From assembly GCA_040903745.1 (NCBI GenBank), contig JBBDUV010000006.1, positions 135,982 through 199,981 on the forward strand: a stretch of 64,000 bases of DNA. The letters are read 5' to 3'. The position numbers were made by a program, and so were the translations under genes. The notes beneath the pieces were generated by a model. It saw only the letters and a program-made list of their open reading frames with translations, ran no database searches and was not told the origin of the DNA. This DNA is from M55B112 sp040903745. Lineage in GTDB: Bacteria; Bacteroidota; Bacteroidia; Bacteroidales; GCA-2748055. Positions within the stretch are counted from its first letter, which is position 1; every line of letters starts with the position of its first letter. Of this stretch, positions 26,785-35,619 are shown piece by piece.

Positions 26785-28977
26785 TCATACCTGCAGGTCA
26801 AGGTTGGAAAATTCTTTTGAAACCTCAAAATCATATTCGGGGTAATCATAGATTGGTATCCGTTTTTCTGTCTGTCCAAGCGAATAACCAAACAGCCCTT
26901 CATAATCGTCCCGGTTCTCTCCCAATTCCTCAAGCTGGTTGAGGTATTCATGGATCGATTTCGACTCTATGATGATCACCCTACCCATTTTATGTATAAT
27001 TGGACTGTGCTCTCGGGTTTCGTCATGGTCAAATTCCAGGATACGCCGGCCATAGCGCGTAATACCGATTACCCTGAATGACAGACTTTTTCCCACACCG
27101 GGCAGATTCAGTACGTTCCTGTCGGTAGCAAGAAACGGGATGTTGGCAGAACGCCGCATTGCTTCGATATTTTCGACCATCATGCCTGCTTCATTTGAAA
27201 ATTCCCGGATGGTATCGTAATGCTCCTCATTGATCGCACCAATGGCCTTTTCTTCCAGTTCCTCCTGTACCACCCTGGCATTCGGGGCGAAGTTGTAATT
27301 GTTTTCCATGTATCCCTTCACTGTGAAGGTATAGTAAGGTAGCACTCCGATATCGTTTAACACTTTCCGCAGTTTAGCAGAATGTCCCCGCCTTGATGCT
27401 GCTGTGGTAAACACAAGCTGGTTGGTAACGATCCATCCTGCAGCGATCATTTTCATGATAGCTTTTGCAGCTTCAGGGGTGACCTCCATGGGTGAGACAA
27501 AATGGGTTTGAATTATAAACTGACTGATACCGATGGCCGATGCTTTTTCCCTGAATTTTTGAAGGATCTCTGCAAGGTTTTCAGTAACCCGTTGGGGGAG
27601 GTATACCGGAAGCCTGGTTCCAAATCGTACCCTCACGATCTCAGCCATCTTTTTACCTTCCGGCAGACCGGCGTTCCGCTCTCTTTTGCGGCTGGCCATT
27701 TCATATATCTCATCCAGAATTTGTTTTATTGTGTTGTCGGAACTCATAAAGGCATCCCCACCCGTAATCAGGATATCCCTGAGCTGTGTATCCTCCTCGT
27801 AATACTTCATTAGTCTTTTTAGCTTGTCGGGCCACCTTTCATTTGGCTTGAGTTGGTCGAGATTGAAGTTAAGCCTTCCCGACTGGAAATCATACATGCG
27901 CTGACAGGAGGAGCAGAGTCCGCCGCATGCCCGCCCCATTGAATCAGGAATGAGGATGGCCACTTCGGGGTACCTGCGGTGGATGTTATTGTGAGAGGGG
28001 AGGACCCATCCTGCGGCATTTGGTTTACCCGGTTCAACCTTGTCCTCCTTCTCCCAGGCAACTATATTTCCGAATTCTTCTACCAGTTTTTTACTGTAAA
28101 GTATATAATATCTGATTGCGAGATCGGCCCCAATGGCAAAATAGGGTACCCGCACATGAAGCAGGGAGAGGTAGTATGGGTTGACAAAGAATGGAATGCC
28201 CGATTCTTTCGCCTCTTCAAGGATCTTCATCGTGTCGGGATCGAGTGAGAAACCGAGCATTTCGTTAAGTAATTCGGGGGACCGAACCGCGAAATGGAGA
28301 TGAAATTTATATTCATCCCACCATTGCTGCATCTTTTTGAGTTTTTGGTTAAAGGATTCATTTTCATCGAAATAGTACTTTGAACTGGTAATCTCCCCGC
28401 TGTCAAGTTTACTGATCAGAATTTTTATGATCCTCATTTTATTCTCTTCCCGCAGTTGCACGATTCTCGGATCCAGGCCGTCGGGATAACGGTCCATCCA
28501 TTTTTCTACCTGGTCCCGCGAAGGGTGTTGCCTGAGGCTCTCTCCCCTGAGTTGTCTGAACAGTTGGATCATATCTTTGAAGAAGCCCGGTTTGGCTCCT
28601 CCGGTACCCTTATTTACGGCCAACCAGAGCAACCGCATAGGATTACTTACAGCGATCTCCCCGCGGAGGTTCAGGTCGGGATACTGTTTTCCTGCGTGAT
28701 CGATGTAATCGAGAATCCTGATGATCGCATAATCGCGCCACTCCAGTTTTTCAAATAAATTCCTGGTGGGATGTGTTGCATGATAAAAGCTGAATGCATC
28801 TTTTCTCTCTTTCAGGCTCCTTTCGATCCACTCTTTTACTCCTACCCTTACCTCTGTTTCGTTGCTGGAATTCCTCAGGATATCTTCCAGTTCAGGATTT
28901 TCATTGAGTAATTGTTTGAGCAACCTATGTGATTCGACATTGATAGCGATCCTGTCAAGTTTTTCAATCTCAGTCAT
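26785..28977 (-). CDS. KamA-family radical SAM protein (lysine 2,3-aminomutase-like)
   Basis: 730 residues, far longer than the roughly 420 of lysine 2,3-aminomutase. The CX3CX2C cluster is at Cys351, Cys355 and Cys358 (ACGGLCSSCQRMYDF). A TIM-barrel core with DILITGGDAFMS near 400 and RFGTRLPVYLPQR near 455 fits the KamA family. The N-terminal 340 residues are a helical extension with no domain that I recognise. KamA enzymes use SAM, a 4Fe-4S cluster and PLP to migrate amino groups, or epsilon-type reactions on lysine residues. The substrate here is unknown. It stands alone and is divergent from the symporter gene. Confidence 0.8.
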   Translation of the reverse strand: MTEIEKLDRIAINVESHRLLKQLLNENPELEDILRNSSNETEVRVGVKEWIERSLKERKDAFSFYHATHPTRNLFEKLEWRDYAIIRILDYIDHAGKQYPDLNLRGEIAVSNPMRLLWLAVNKGTGGAKPGFFKDMIQLFRQLRGESLRQHPSRDQVEKWMDRYPDGLDPRIVQLREENKMRIIKILISKLDSGEITSSKYYFDENESFNQKLKKMQQWWDEYKFHLHFAVRSPELLNEMLGFSLDPDTMKILEEAKESGIPFFVNPYYLSLLHVRVPYFAIGADLAIRYYILYSKKLVEEFGNIVAWEKEDKVEPGKPNAAGWVLPSHNNIHRRYPEVAILIPDSMGRACGGLCSSCQRMYDFQSGRLNFNLDQLKPNERWPDKLKRLMKYYEEDTQLRDILITGGDAFMSSDNTIKQILDEIYEMASRKRERNAGLPEGKKMAEIVRVRFGTRLPVYLPQRVTENLAEILQKFREKASAIGISQFIIQTHFVSPMEVTPEAAKAIMKMIAAGWIVTNQLVFTTAASRRGHSAKLRKVLNDIGVLPYYTFTVKGYMENNYNFAPNARVVQEELEEKAIGAINEEHYDTIREFSNEAGMMVENIEAMRRSANIPFLATDRNVLNLPGVGKSLSFRVIGITRYGRRILEFDHDETREHSPIIHKMGRVIIIESKSIHEYLNQLEELGENRDDYEGLFGYSLGQTEKRIPIYDYPEYDFEVSKEFSNLDLQV

Positions 28978-29020
28978 GATATATCAGTGTTTCCGGATAA
29001 GTTACAAAAAAAAATCGAGA

Positions 29021-29028
29021 CAAACCTA
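29021..29028 (-). promoter_or_regulatory. Possible -7 element of the KamA-like gene
   Basis: The minus strand reads TAGGTTTG, matching TAnnTTTG, 43 bases upstream of the ATG at 28977. No -33 TTG lies at standard spacing. Confidence 0.4.
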
Positions 29029-29170
29029 CGGCAAATCAACGTTTATGAAAAACTAACAATTGAAGGAGATTTTTTAAAAATGGGTATCTGCAACAGGTAT
29101 TTTTCCTATATTTCCCTCACCAATTTGGTTTTGCAATTAAAAAGGGATTTATTCACTAATCAAAAAGCGA

Positions 29171-30556
29171 ATGAAATTGCATGAAACTTACCGCTCAGGG
29201 AATTCCATACACAAATTTTTTGTTTTCGGACTACTTCTGTTCGCAGCCCTGTTTGCTATTAATCGTCCGGCTAAAGCTGATGAAAACAAAGGAGAGGAAA
29301 TTTATAAGTATCTCTCACAGAAGGTTAACATGGGAGACAGCACCTTTATCGGTACGCTGAACAGTGAGTCACGGGAGCTTGACTGGACCAATGCTGAGAA
29401 TCTTGAATTCCAGGGTCATCTGAGATTTTTGACATCCCCGGTTGAGGGAGGTGCCGATCAGACCAGGCTGTTTTTTATCAGGAATGCAGAGAAGGGTAAG
29501 ATCTATATTCTCAGTATTCCCGATCGGGATCATCCGGATTATGTAGCACTTGAGGAATTAATAGAAAACAAACTCAAATTCAATGTCAGGATCCTTGAGG
29601 CCGAAGTGAATGGCGAGACGTATCAATTTGCACAATTTAACACAAGACCTGTACAGCCTATGTTTGACAAGGTGTTTCGGTTGATGATCATCCTGATGCT
29701 GTTCCTGATTATGGTTGGGATGGGGCTTACCCTGACAGGCAGGGACTTTGCAGTGCTTATCTCCAGACCAAAAGGGATTATTGTAGGGGAGATCCTGCAG
29801 TTTGGGATCATGCCACTCATCGCCATGGGGTTTGGTTACCTGCTTGGTTTCCATGAGAGTTATCCATATATCTATGTGGGAATGATACTTATAACAGCCA
29901 CTCCAGGAGGTGTTACCTCAAACCTTATGACCCATTATGCCAAAGGGGATGTAGCATTGTCCGTTGCCCTGACCTCAGTTTCCACTGTGCTTTCCATCTT
30001 TTTTGTACCACTGCTGTTGAATGCATATTGTGCCAATATGCCGGAGATTAAGGTACCTACCAGTACTATAACAGTCACAATCGTTGTGCTGGTGATTATT
30101 CCGCTGGGTATCGGAATGCTGTTTAGGCACTTCAATGATGTACTTGCCAAAAGACTAATACCGGTGTTCAGTATTCTTGGCGTTGTTGCACTCCTGTTCC
30201 TTATCATTGCCGGCATACTCAATAATCTTGAAGGATTTGCGGACACACAGCGACACGGTTCCAGGTTTTATTCGATGATCCTGCTCCTGACATTTACAGG
30301 CATGTTTGTCGGCGGACTGGTCCCCTTGCTTTTCAAAATATCAAAATTTCAGGCAAGGGCCATATCGCTGGAGACAGGATTGAGGAATGCATCATTAGCC
30401 ATGACGATTGCACTGCTGATCCAGGACTCAATGGGTGATTTTCACTCCTCCATGTTCTGGGTATCCGGAATGTTTGGGTTGACGATGTATATTGCCGGGA
30501 TCGTTGCGATCAAGGTATATCCGAAGATATTACCGGTGAATGAAAAATCCGCATAA
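29171..30556 (+). CDS. Bile acid:sodium symporter family protein with N-terminal extracytoplasmic domain
   Basis: 461 residues. A signal or anchor segment (about 14-33) is followed by an extracytoplasmic region of about 130 residues, then by nine or so membrane helices (about 165-450). The helices carry the SBF/BASS signatures ILITATPGGVTSNLMTHYAKGD near 238 and ETGLRNASLAMTIALL near 400. These transporters move bile acids, steroid-like compounds or organic anions with sodium. The N-terminal extension is longer than in typical members and I see no named domain in it. The substrate cannot be predicted. Confidence 0.8.
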   Translation: MKLHETYRSGNSIHKFFVFGLLLFAALFAINRPAKADENKGEEIYKYLSQKVNMGDSTFIGTLNSESRELDWTNAENLEFQGHLRFLTSPVEGGADQTRLFFIRNAEKGKIYILSIPDRDHPDYVALEELIENKLKFNVRILEAEVNGETYQFAQFNTRPVQPMFDKVFRLMIILMLFLIMVGMGLTLTGRDFAVLISRPKGIIVGEILQFGIMPLIAMGFGYLLGFHESYPYIYVGMILITATPGGVTSNLMTHYAKGDVALSVALTSVSTVLSIFFVPLLLNAYCANMPEIKVPTSTITVTIVVLVIIPLGIGMLFRHFNDVLAKRLIPVFSILGVVALLFLIIAGILNNLEGFADTQRHGSRFYSMILLLTFTGMFVGGLVPLLFKISKFQARAISLETGLRNASLAMTIALLIQDSMGDFHSSMFWVSGMFGLTMYIAGIVAIKVYPKILPVNEKSA

Positions 30557-30612
30557 GAATTCCAGGATCGAGAATCTGAACAGGATTATGCCGAAGGCGC
30601 TGGAATATTATA

Positions 30613-30641
30613 ACAAAAGGCAGCCCCAGTGAACTGCCTTT
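30613..30641 (-). terminator. Terminator downstream of tRNA-Thr
   Basis: On the minus strand AAAGGCAG and CTGCCTTT form an 8-bp stem with a 10-base loop, followed by TTTTGTT. It lies 14 bases after the tRNA 3' end. Confidence 0.6.
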
Positions 30642-30654
30642 AAGAAGAGATAGG

Positions 30655-30727
30655 AGCCTCTCAGGGGACTTGAACCCCCGACCTGCTCATTACGAATGAG
30701 CTGCTCTGCCAACTGAGCTAAAGAGGC
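30655..30727 (-). tRNA. tRNA-Thr (anticodon CGU)
   Basis: The 73-base minus-strand sequence folds into a cloverleaf. The acceptor stem GCCTCTT pairs with GAGAGGC (one T-G pair). The D arm contains AGCTCAGTTGGCAGAGC. The anticodon arm GCTCA-TTCGTAA-TGAGC gives anticodon CGT, read as threonine (codon ACG). The T arm contains GGTTCAAGTCC. No CCA is encoded, and the discriminator base is T. Confidence 0.93.
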
Positions 30728-30931
30728 GTTACAGGGTACAAATATCTGAATAAAAAATAGAAAATCTTCCATTTTCAGGAGTGAAACTAACTTGAGAAAG
30801 ACAGATCGCCTGACACCCAAATTGAAACCGAATTCCTATTTTTTGAAAAAGTCGCCCTTTATTAGAACGAGCTGTCAATAGTATCTAATATTCCTTGTTG
30901 GACAGAGCAGGGAGATGAACTTGTTTAAATG

Positions 30932-31846
30932 TTAATTCAGATTAAAAGAAATGGTGCACCTCACTGTGGAGTAATTCAGGTCATGCAGACCCTGCTGGTA
31001 CATCAATCTGTAACCGGTCTTTCCAGTGGTTCTGTTTTCGATGATGAATCTGTAAGCCAGGGGTCTGTCGCCGTTGTTAAAATAACCGGCAAAGCCAGTG
31101 AGCTGATGCTGTATATTTATCTTTCTGAAAGCTGTTAGGATCCCCGCACCATAGAGAAAAGCATCGTTCTGATAGCGGTTTTTTGTATAGGTCTGGTAAG
31201 AATAGAACCCGGCTTTACCATACAATTGATGGTATTGAATCTTGTTTCCCATCGTGTTGATTCGTTTTCCCAGTGTTGCATCAAACCAGTATCCTGGCGT
31301 ATCCGTGTGTCGGGCGCCATCGAGGTTGGTGCCCGATGCCGTCTTAATATTGGCAGAGATCATCAGGTCGGGAAGGCGGTCGTGGTCCCTGATCAGCTGC
31401 ACACAGGTTGTTACATAGATATCACCAAAACTGTAACCCTCCGGTTCCAGTTCCCTTGAGCTTCTTAAATCCCGGGTGATTGTATCTGTCCGGTAAATTT
31501 CCACCGGACGGTAGCTGACCTGCATAGAGGCCCTGTCCGAGAAGAGAGGAAAGTTATAGCTCAAATAAAGATTGGCAGTCTGATCGCCCTTGCTGTAATG
31601 TCCCTCGAGTCCGGTTTCAATATGGTGCCCGGCCGGAATGTTTCCACTATACATTTCGGGTATGGGTAAAGCGTTTGGCCCCATATATGCCGGAGAAAGA
31701 ATCAGGTACTCTATCCAGCTTTTTGAGCCGTCATAATCATGCTTTTTGTTCCACCAGTGATAGTCTGTTTGACTGTACAGCGCAAAAGAAATTACCAGCA
31801 AGAGGGCGGTAAAGCATAGTTTTTGGATTACATTATAGGCTGACAT
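30932..31846 (-). CDS. Predicted outer-membrane beta-barrel protein, unknown function
   Basis: 304 residues, with a signal peptide (about 1-25, ending ALYSQ). The mature protein has many alternating hydrophobic and aromatic strands and ends in CTISFNLN, as outer-membrane barrels often do. I do not recognise a named family. It stands between tRNA-Thr and tRNA-Ser on the same strand as both, with no other gene near enough to suggest a partner. The first residues before the hydrophobic core (MSAYNVIQK) fit a normal signal peptide. Confidence 0.55.
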   Translation of the reverse strand: MSAYNVIQKLCFTALLLVISFALYSQTDYHWWNKKHDYDGSKSWIEYLILSPAYMGPNALPIPEMYSGNIPAGHHIETGLEGHYSKGDQTANLYLSYNFPLFSDRASMQVSYRPVEIYRTDTITRDLRSSRELEPEGYSFGDIYVTTCVQLIRDHDRLPDLMISANIKTASGTNLDGARHTDTPGYWFDATLGKRINTMGNKIQYHQLYGKAGFYSYQTYTKNRYQNDAFLYGAGILTAFRKINIQHQLTGFAGYFNNGDRPLAYRFIIENRTTGKTGYRLMYQQGLHDLNYSTVRCTISFNLN

Positions 31847-31944
31847 ACAAATATGAAATCTGACAGACAGGGATATTTTGTATCAATTGTTTAAAGATAA
31901 CTGATACCACCATTTTATACAACACCAGAAGCGATTCTTTTTGG

Positions 31945-32032
31945 CGGAGAAAGGGGGATTCGAACCCCCGGTTCGCGCAAGGCGAACAACGGTTTTCGAG
32001 ACCGCCCCGTTCGACCACTCCGGCATTTCTCC
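31945..32032 (-). tRNA. tRNA-Ser (anticodon CGA)
   Basis: 88 bases on the minus strand. The acceptor stem GGAGAAA pairs with TTTCTCC. The anticodon loop CTCGAAA gives anticodon CGA (codon UCG, serine). The long variable arm (GTTCGCCTTGCGCGAAC) is typical of class II tRNA, and the T arm contains GGTTCGAATCC. No CCA is encoded. Discriminator G fits serine tRNAs. Confidence 0.95.
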
Positions 32033-32359
32033 GGTGCAAAGGTAGGAAATTGGATTGAAAATCATGATGCAGATAGGATGCTTTGGTCAGACCCGGAACA
32101 AATCCGACCCATAGAAGACAGCATGAAGTATAAAACAACCAGATAGCTATCTCTTCCGAAATAATTCAGGTTCTCTTCAAAGTATTTTGAGCGGCCATTT
32201 TCCCGATAAGGATCGAGATGAGGATGCCGGCTGGACTGTACGATCATTATCCGGCTTTAAATATATGGCTGAATTTATGAGTCACTGGAATAGACGGATT
32301 TGTATAGGTCCACCCTACAATGGCTCCATCGGTATTGCCTTTCATGCTATAAATGGGTT
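32033..32359. other. Gap with decayed coding-like fragments
   Basis: No intact gene is visible. The minus strand has short open stretches, for example one containing IYSMKGNTDGAIVGWTYTNP and another containing SSRHPHLDPYRE, in different frames and broken by stops. They look like debris of former genes next to the dehydrogenase remnant. I cannot name their families. Confidence 0.3.
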
Positions 32360-32842
32360 TCAGGTCAGCTGCTCAGAGAAAGCTGACTTTTGTGCATTAG
32401 GTGCGGGCGTTTCAATATTTGTTAGATCATAAAAATCTTCTGGCTTTTTCTTTATCTCCTCACTGGTGGTCAGGTAGTAGATTGATTTAGCAGAAATAGA
32501 TGGATCTTTCAGGAAAGGCATCGTTGATTGGCAATTCATGTTTTATCAGTTGAATTGTTGATGCCACTTGTTCCAGAGATTCCATGTCAGCAAAAAAGAG
32601 TCTGCAAGTTCCTGAAGTGTTTTTTTGATCTCCTATTTCACCAGTTTTCTTCTTTCCCTGTCCCGGACCAGCAAAACCAGTGACGCGCCCATGGTGGCAA
32701 ATTGTTTTGCAGTTGCATGGCCAACTCCTGAATTTGTACCCCAGATCATTACGATCTTGTCATCTGCTCCTTGGAGGGACCGTTTTAGAGGCAGTCTACT
32801 CTTTCTAAAGAAGTCGAGTTCATCCGGGTATTTACATGCCAT
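32360..32842 (-). pseudogene. Decayed short-chain dehydrogenase/reductase
   Basis: Three pieces in order on the minus strand resemble an SDR. From the ATG at 32842 comes a Rossmann start with IVMIWGTNSGVGHATAKQFA, which ends at a TAG near 32634. In a shifted frame the second-domain motif appears as FFADMESLEQVASTI, corresponding to the usual AD-LSSL-QV segment. A C-terminal piece DPSISAKSIYYLTTSEE runs to a TGA at 32360. The central catalytic Ser-Tyr-Lys region is missing. At least one stop, a frameshift and a large internal deletion make it non-functional. Confidence 0.7.
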
Positions 32843-32859
32843 ATGTGAAGCTGTTAACT

Positions 32860-33171
32860 TTTTTTATTCGATCATGGACAAATATTGTAAATTGTAAGCA
32901 GTGCCATCAGGGTGTAAATCATGCGGTCTGCATCTATGCTGCTCACATATTCCTGCCAGGCACGATCAATAAATAACAAGATAGTGGCTAATATTAAAAG
33001 GTTCTAAACAATTTTCCTATGTGATTGTTATAATGTCATTATGTACGTTTTTAAAAAACTAATAACCAGTGTAACATAATTGACACTGTATTGGTTTAAT
33101 CCGGGAGAAAAACTTTCTAATAGTGCCCGATCCTTTTCGTACGCAAATGTCGAACTAATCACACTATCCAT
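32860..33171. other. Intergenic, nothing recognised
   Basis: About 310 AT-rich bases between the dehydrogenase remnant and the phosphoesterase gene. I see no gene, no clear promoter and only a weak inverted repeat near 33072-33090 (GTGTAACATAATTGACAC). Confidence 0.3.
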
Positions 33172-34671
33172 ATGAAAAAAGTATTTATTTTCCTCCTGTT
33201 AATCGTTCAGATTCAGATTTCTGCAGAGACAGATAAGTATAGGCTTACTTTGCGAGATAATCCATCCAATTCTATTGTTATCGGGTGGAACCAGGTTTCC
33301 GGAGACAATCCGGTTGTATTTTATGATAGCATTGATCACGGTATGGTGCCTGAAGACTATGCGTGGCAAGCCTTCCCGGACAGGGAAGTACAGTATGCGG
33401 AGATGGACAACAAATTTGTCAGATTAACCGATCTTACTCCAAATACTGCTTATTATTTTTTGATCAAGGATAGTGAGGGTATGAGTGAGCGGTTTTGGTT
33501 CAAGACTGCTCCTTACGGGCCGAACGCAAGGTATTCTTTGATTGCCGGGGGTGACTCACGTAACAATCCTGTTCCAAGAAGAAATGCAAATTTGCTTGTA
33601 AGTAAATTAAAGCCACATGCCATCCTTTTTGGCGGTGACATGACATCATCAGGTACACCGGAGCAATGGCAGGAGTGGATGGATGACTGGCAACTTACCA
33701 TCAGTGAAGACGGGAGGATGTATCCTGTTATAGCGACAAGGGGCAACCATGAAAAGAACAACGGGATGGTCTATAATTTGTTCGACGTACCCTCAGAGAA
33801 TATTTATTATGCGATCACAATCGGAGATGATCTTATCCGTGCGTATACACTGAATACAGAAATATCTATTGCTGGTGAGCAATCGGGATGGCTGAAAAAT
33901 GATCTGGATGCACACGGTATGGTCCGGTGGAAAATGGCACAGTACCATAAACCGATGCGTCCTCATGTATCAACAAAGCGGGAGGGCAATGCACAGTATG
34001 CAGAATGGGCACAACTGTTTTATGACAAACAGGTCAGGCTTGTTGTTGAATGTGATGCGCATACTGTAAAGACCACCTGGCCGTTGAAACCCACAACAGG
34101 GGCGGGCAACGATGAGGGATTTGTTCGTGCTCAATTCGGTGGTACAATCTATGTTGGTGAAGGATGTTGGGGTGCGCCGCTGCGAGAAGATGATGATGCG
34201 AAGAGTTGGACAAGGGATCACGGCATGTTCAACCAGTTCAAATGGATATTTGTTGATAAAGACACCATCGAAGTGAGGACCATCAAAGTGGAAAATGCTT
34301 CCGAAGTAGCATCTGTGCCCAATGAAGATCCATTTATTATCCCGGAAAACATTGAAATCTGGAAACCCAGAAACGGCGATGTTGTGACTCTGTCTCATTA
34401 TGTAGATGAAACCACCACCGGTAAGCACAAGAATGTACAATGGGAGATCTATCCTAATCCTGCCGACGACTATATTTATATTAAAGGTCAGGAAACCGGA
34501 ACTTTTCCTGTACGAGTCAGGATATTGAATGCTTCAGGAAAGTTAGTTTTTGAACAGAAAATTGATGCATCAGACAACAAAGTAAGTATCAGGGGGCTGA
34601 TTCCTGCAGTATACATCATAGAAATTACAGCACAGGGAAAATCTGACCGCCTGAAAATAGTCAAGCAATAA
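33172..34671 (+). CDS. Secreted metallophosphoesterase with fibronectin-like N-terminus and T9SS sorting domain
   Basis: 499 residues. A signal peptide (1-18) is followed by a purple-acid-phosphatase-like fibronectin III domain (about 22-112). The calcineurin-type phosphoesterase domain has the metal-ligand blocks GGDSR (near 125), FGGDM (near 155), RGNHE (near 190) and a late CDAHT in place of the usual GHxH. A C-terminal domain begins YPNPADDYIYI (about 425-499), typical of type IX secretion cargo. It is likely an exported or surface-attached phosphatase. The substrate is unknown. Confidence 0.85.
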   Translation: MKKVFIFLLLIVQIQISAETDKYRLTLRDNPSNSIVIGWNQVSGDNPVVFYDSIDHGMVPEDYAWQAFPDREVQYAEMDNKFVRLTDLTPNTAYYFLIKDSEGMSERFWFKTAPYGPNARYSLIAGGDSRNNPVPRRNANLLVSKLKPHAILFGGDMTSSGTPEQWQEWMDDWQLTISEDGRMYPVIATRGNHEKNNGMVYNLFDVPSENIYYAITIGDDLIRAYTLNTEISIAGEQSGWLKNDLDAHGMVRWKMAQYHKPMRPHVSTKREGNAQYAEWAQLFYDKQVRLVVECDAHTVKTTWPLKPTTGAGNDEGFVRAQFGGTIYVGEGCWGAPLREDDDAKSWTRDHGMFNQFKWIFVDKDTIEVRTIKVENASEVASVPNEDPFIIPENIEIWKPRNGDVVTLSHYVDETTTGKHKNVQWEIYPNPADDYIYIKGQETGTFPVRVRILNASGKLVFEQKIDASDNKVSIRGLIPAVYIIEITAQGKSDRLKIVKQ

Positions 34672-34863
34672 AGACAACAAAAATTACATTCACGAAACTG
34701 TCTGTCATAATATATCAGTGGTTTACATTGTAATTCAATGCATTAAATTTGAGTAAAAAAAGTTCGGAAAACAGGAAAATGGTGTTTAATTGGTATTCAT
34801 CCAGGAAGGATTGTACATTAGTCGGCTCATAGCCTGCTCACGGTACTGTTCGGGTCCAATTTC

Positions 34864-35514
34864 TCAGCCAAAGATCATAATCCCTTTCAGTATTAAAAAA
34901 GTAAGTACGGATACATGTGTATAATCTCCTAAAATGATGATGATATTCATCTTTCTTTGCGGGAACCGGATGGATGCCAGAAACAGCAACAGCCAGTCAT
35001 TGGGCAGAGGAATGAAGCTTATATAGAGATAGGAAAACAGGGGGATGAATTTTTCGAGTTTATGGTGGGTAAAGTAGTGGGCCATATTACTGATCGCCCG
35101 ATCCGCCTTTCCGGAGATCATTTCCCTGCCCTTGCTTCCAAAATAGAAGAGAAATATATCTCCCAGTGCCAGGCTTGTACCGGTGATCAGGGTCAGCAAC
35201 CAGGGGTTGAGTCCGCCGCTAATAAAGGCGATCAGCAAGCTATAGAAGGAGACAGCGGTAAAGGCTGAAAAACCTGCGAAGAACGATACGATAAAGGCCA
35301 GGATGTATCCGTTGTTGATTCCAATGGTATTCAGGATCTCTTCTGGACTGGTAAAGAGCCAGATAGCTGTGAAAATGATGAAAAATGAGGCAAGAAGAAG
35401 AAAGAGGATTACTTTCCTTCTCTTTTTCTTTTTGGCAGGAGTTTCAATTTCTTTTTCGGGATTAGTTGTGTTCAAAATTACATTTTTTTTGTTAATGCCC
35501 TCTGATTTAAGCAT
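34864..35514 (-). CDS. Small polytopic membrane protein, VTT/DedA-like
   Basis: 216 residues. A basic N-terminus (KKKKRRK) is followed by five or so membrane helices. The stretch YISFIPLPNDWLLLFLAS resembles the re-entrant proline motif of VTT/DedA proteins, and the FYFGSKGRE region matches their inter-helix loop. DedA/VTT proteins are linked to lipid scrambling or lipid-carrier recycling. The assignment is to superfamily level only. It is divergent from the PagL-like gene, about 105 bases away. Confidence 0.55.
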   Translation of the reverse strand: MLKSEGINKKNVILNTTNPEKEIETPAKKKKRRKVILFLLLASFFIIFTAIWLFTSPEEILNTIGINNGYILAFIVSFFAGFSAFTAVSFYSLLIAFISGGLNPWLLTLITGTSLALGDIFLFYFGSKGREMISGKADRAISNMAHYFTHHKLEKFIPLFSYLYISFIPLPNDWLLLFLASIRFPQRKMNIIIILGDYTHVSVLTFLILKGIMIFG

Positions 35515-35619
35515 TATTCTTGTTTACTGTCTGGTTCAAGATTCTCAGTTAGTAATAACGTTGTCAGTTACAGTGAAAGAGTAAAATAACTATATTCGTG
35601 ATAATTTTCAAATCAGGGT

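Noticed and set aside
31833..32138. Open frame of 101 codons on the minus strand
   Set aside because: It runs through the tRNA-Ser gene and has no family features.
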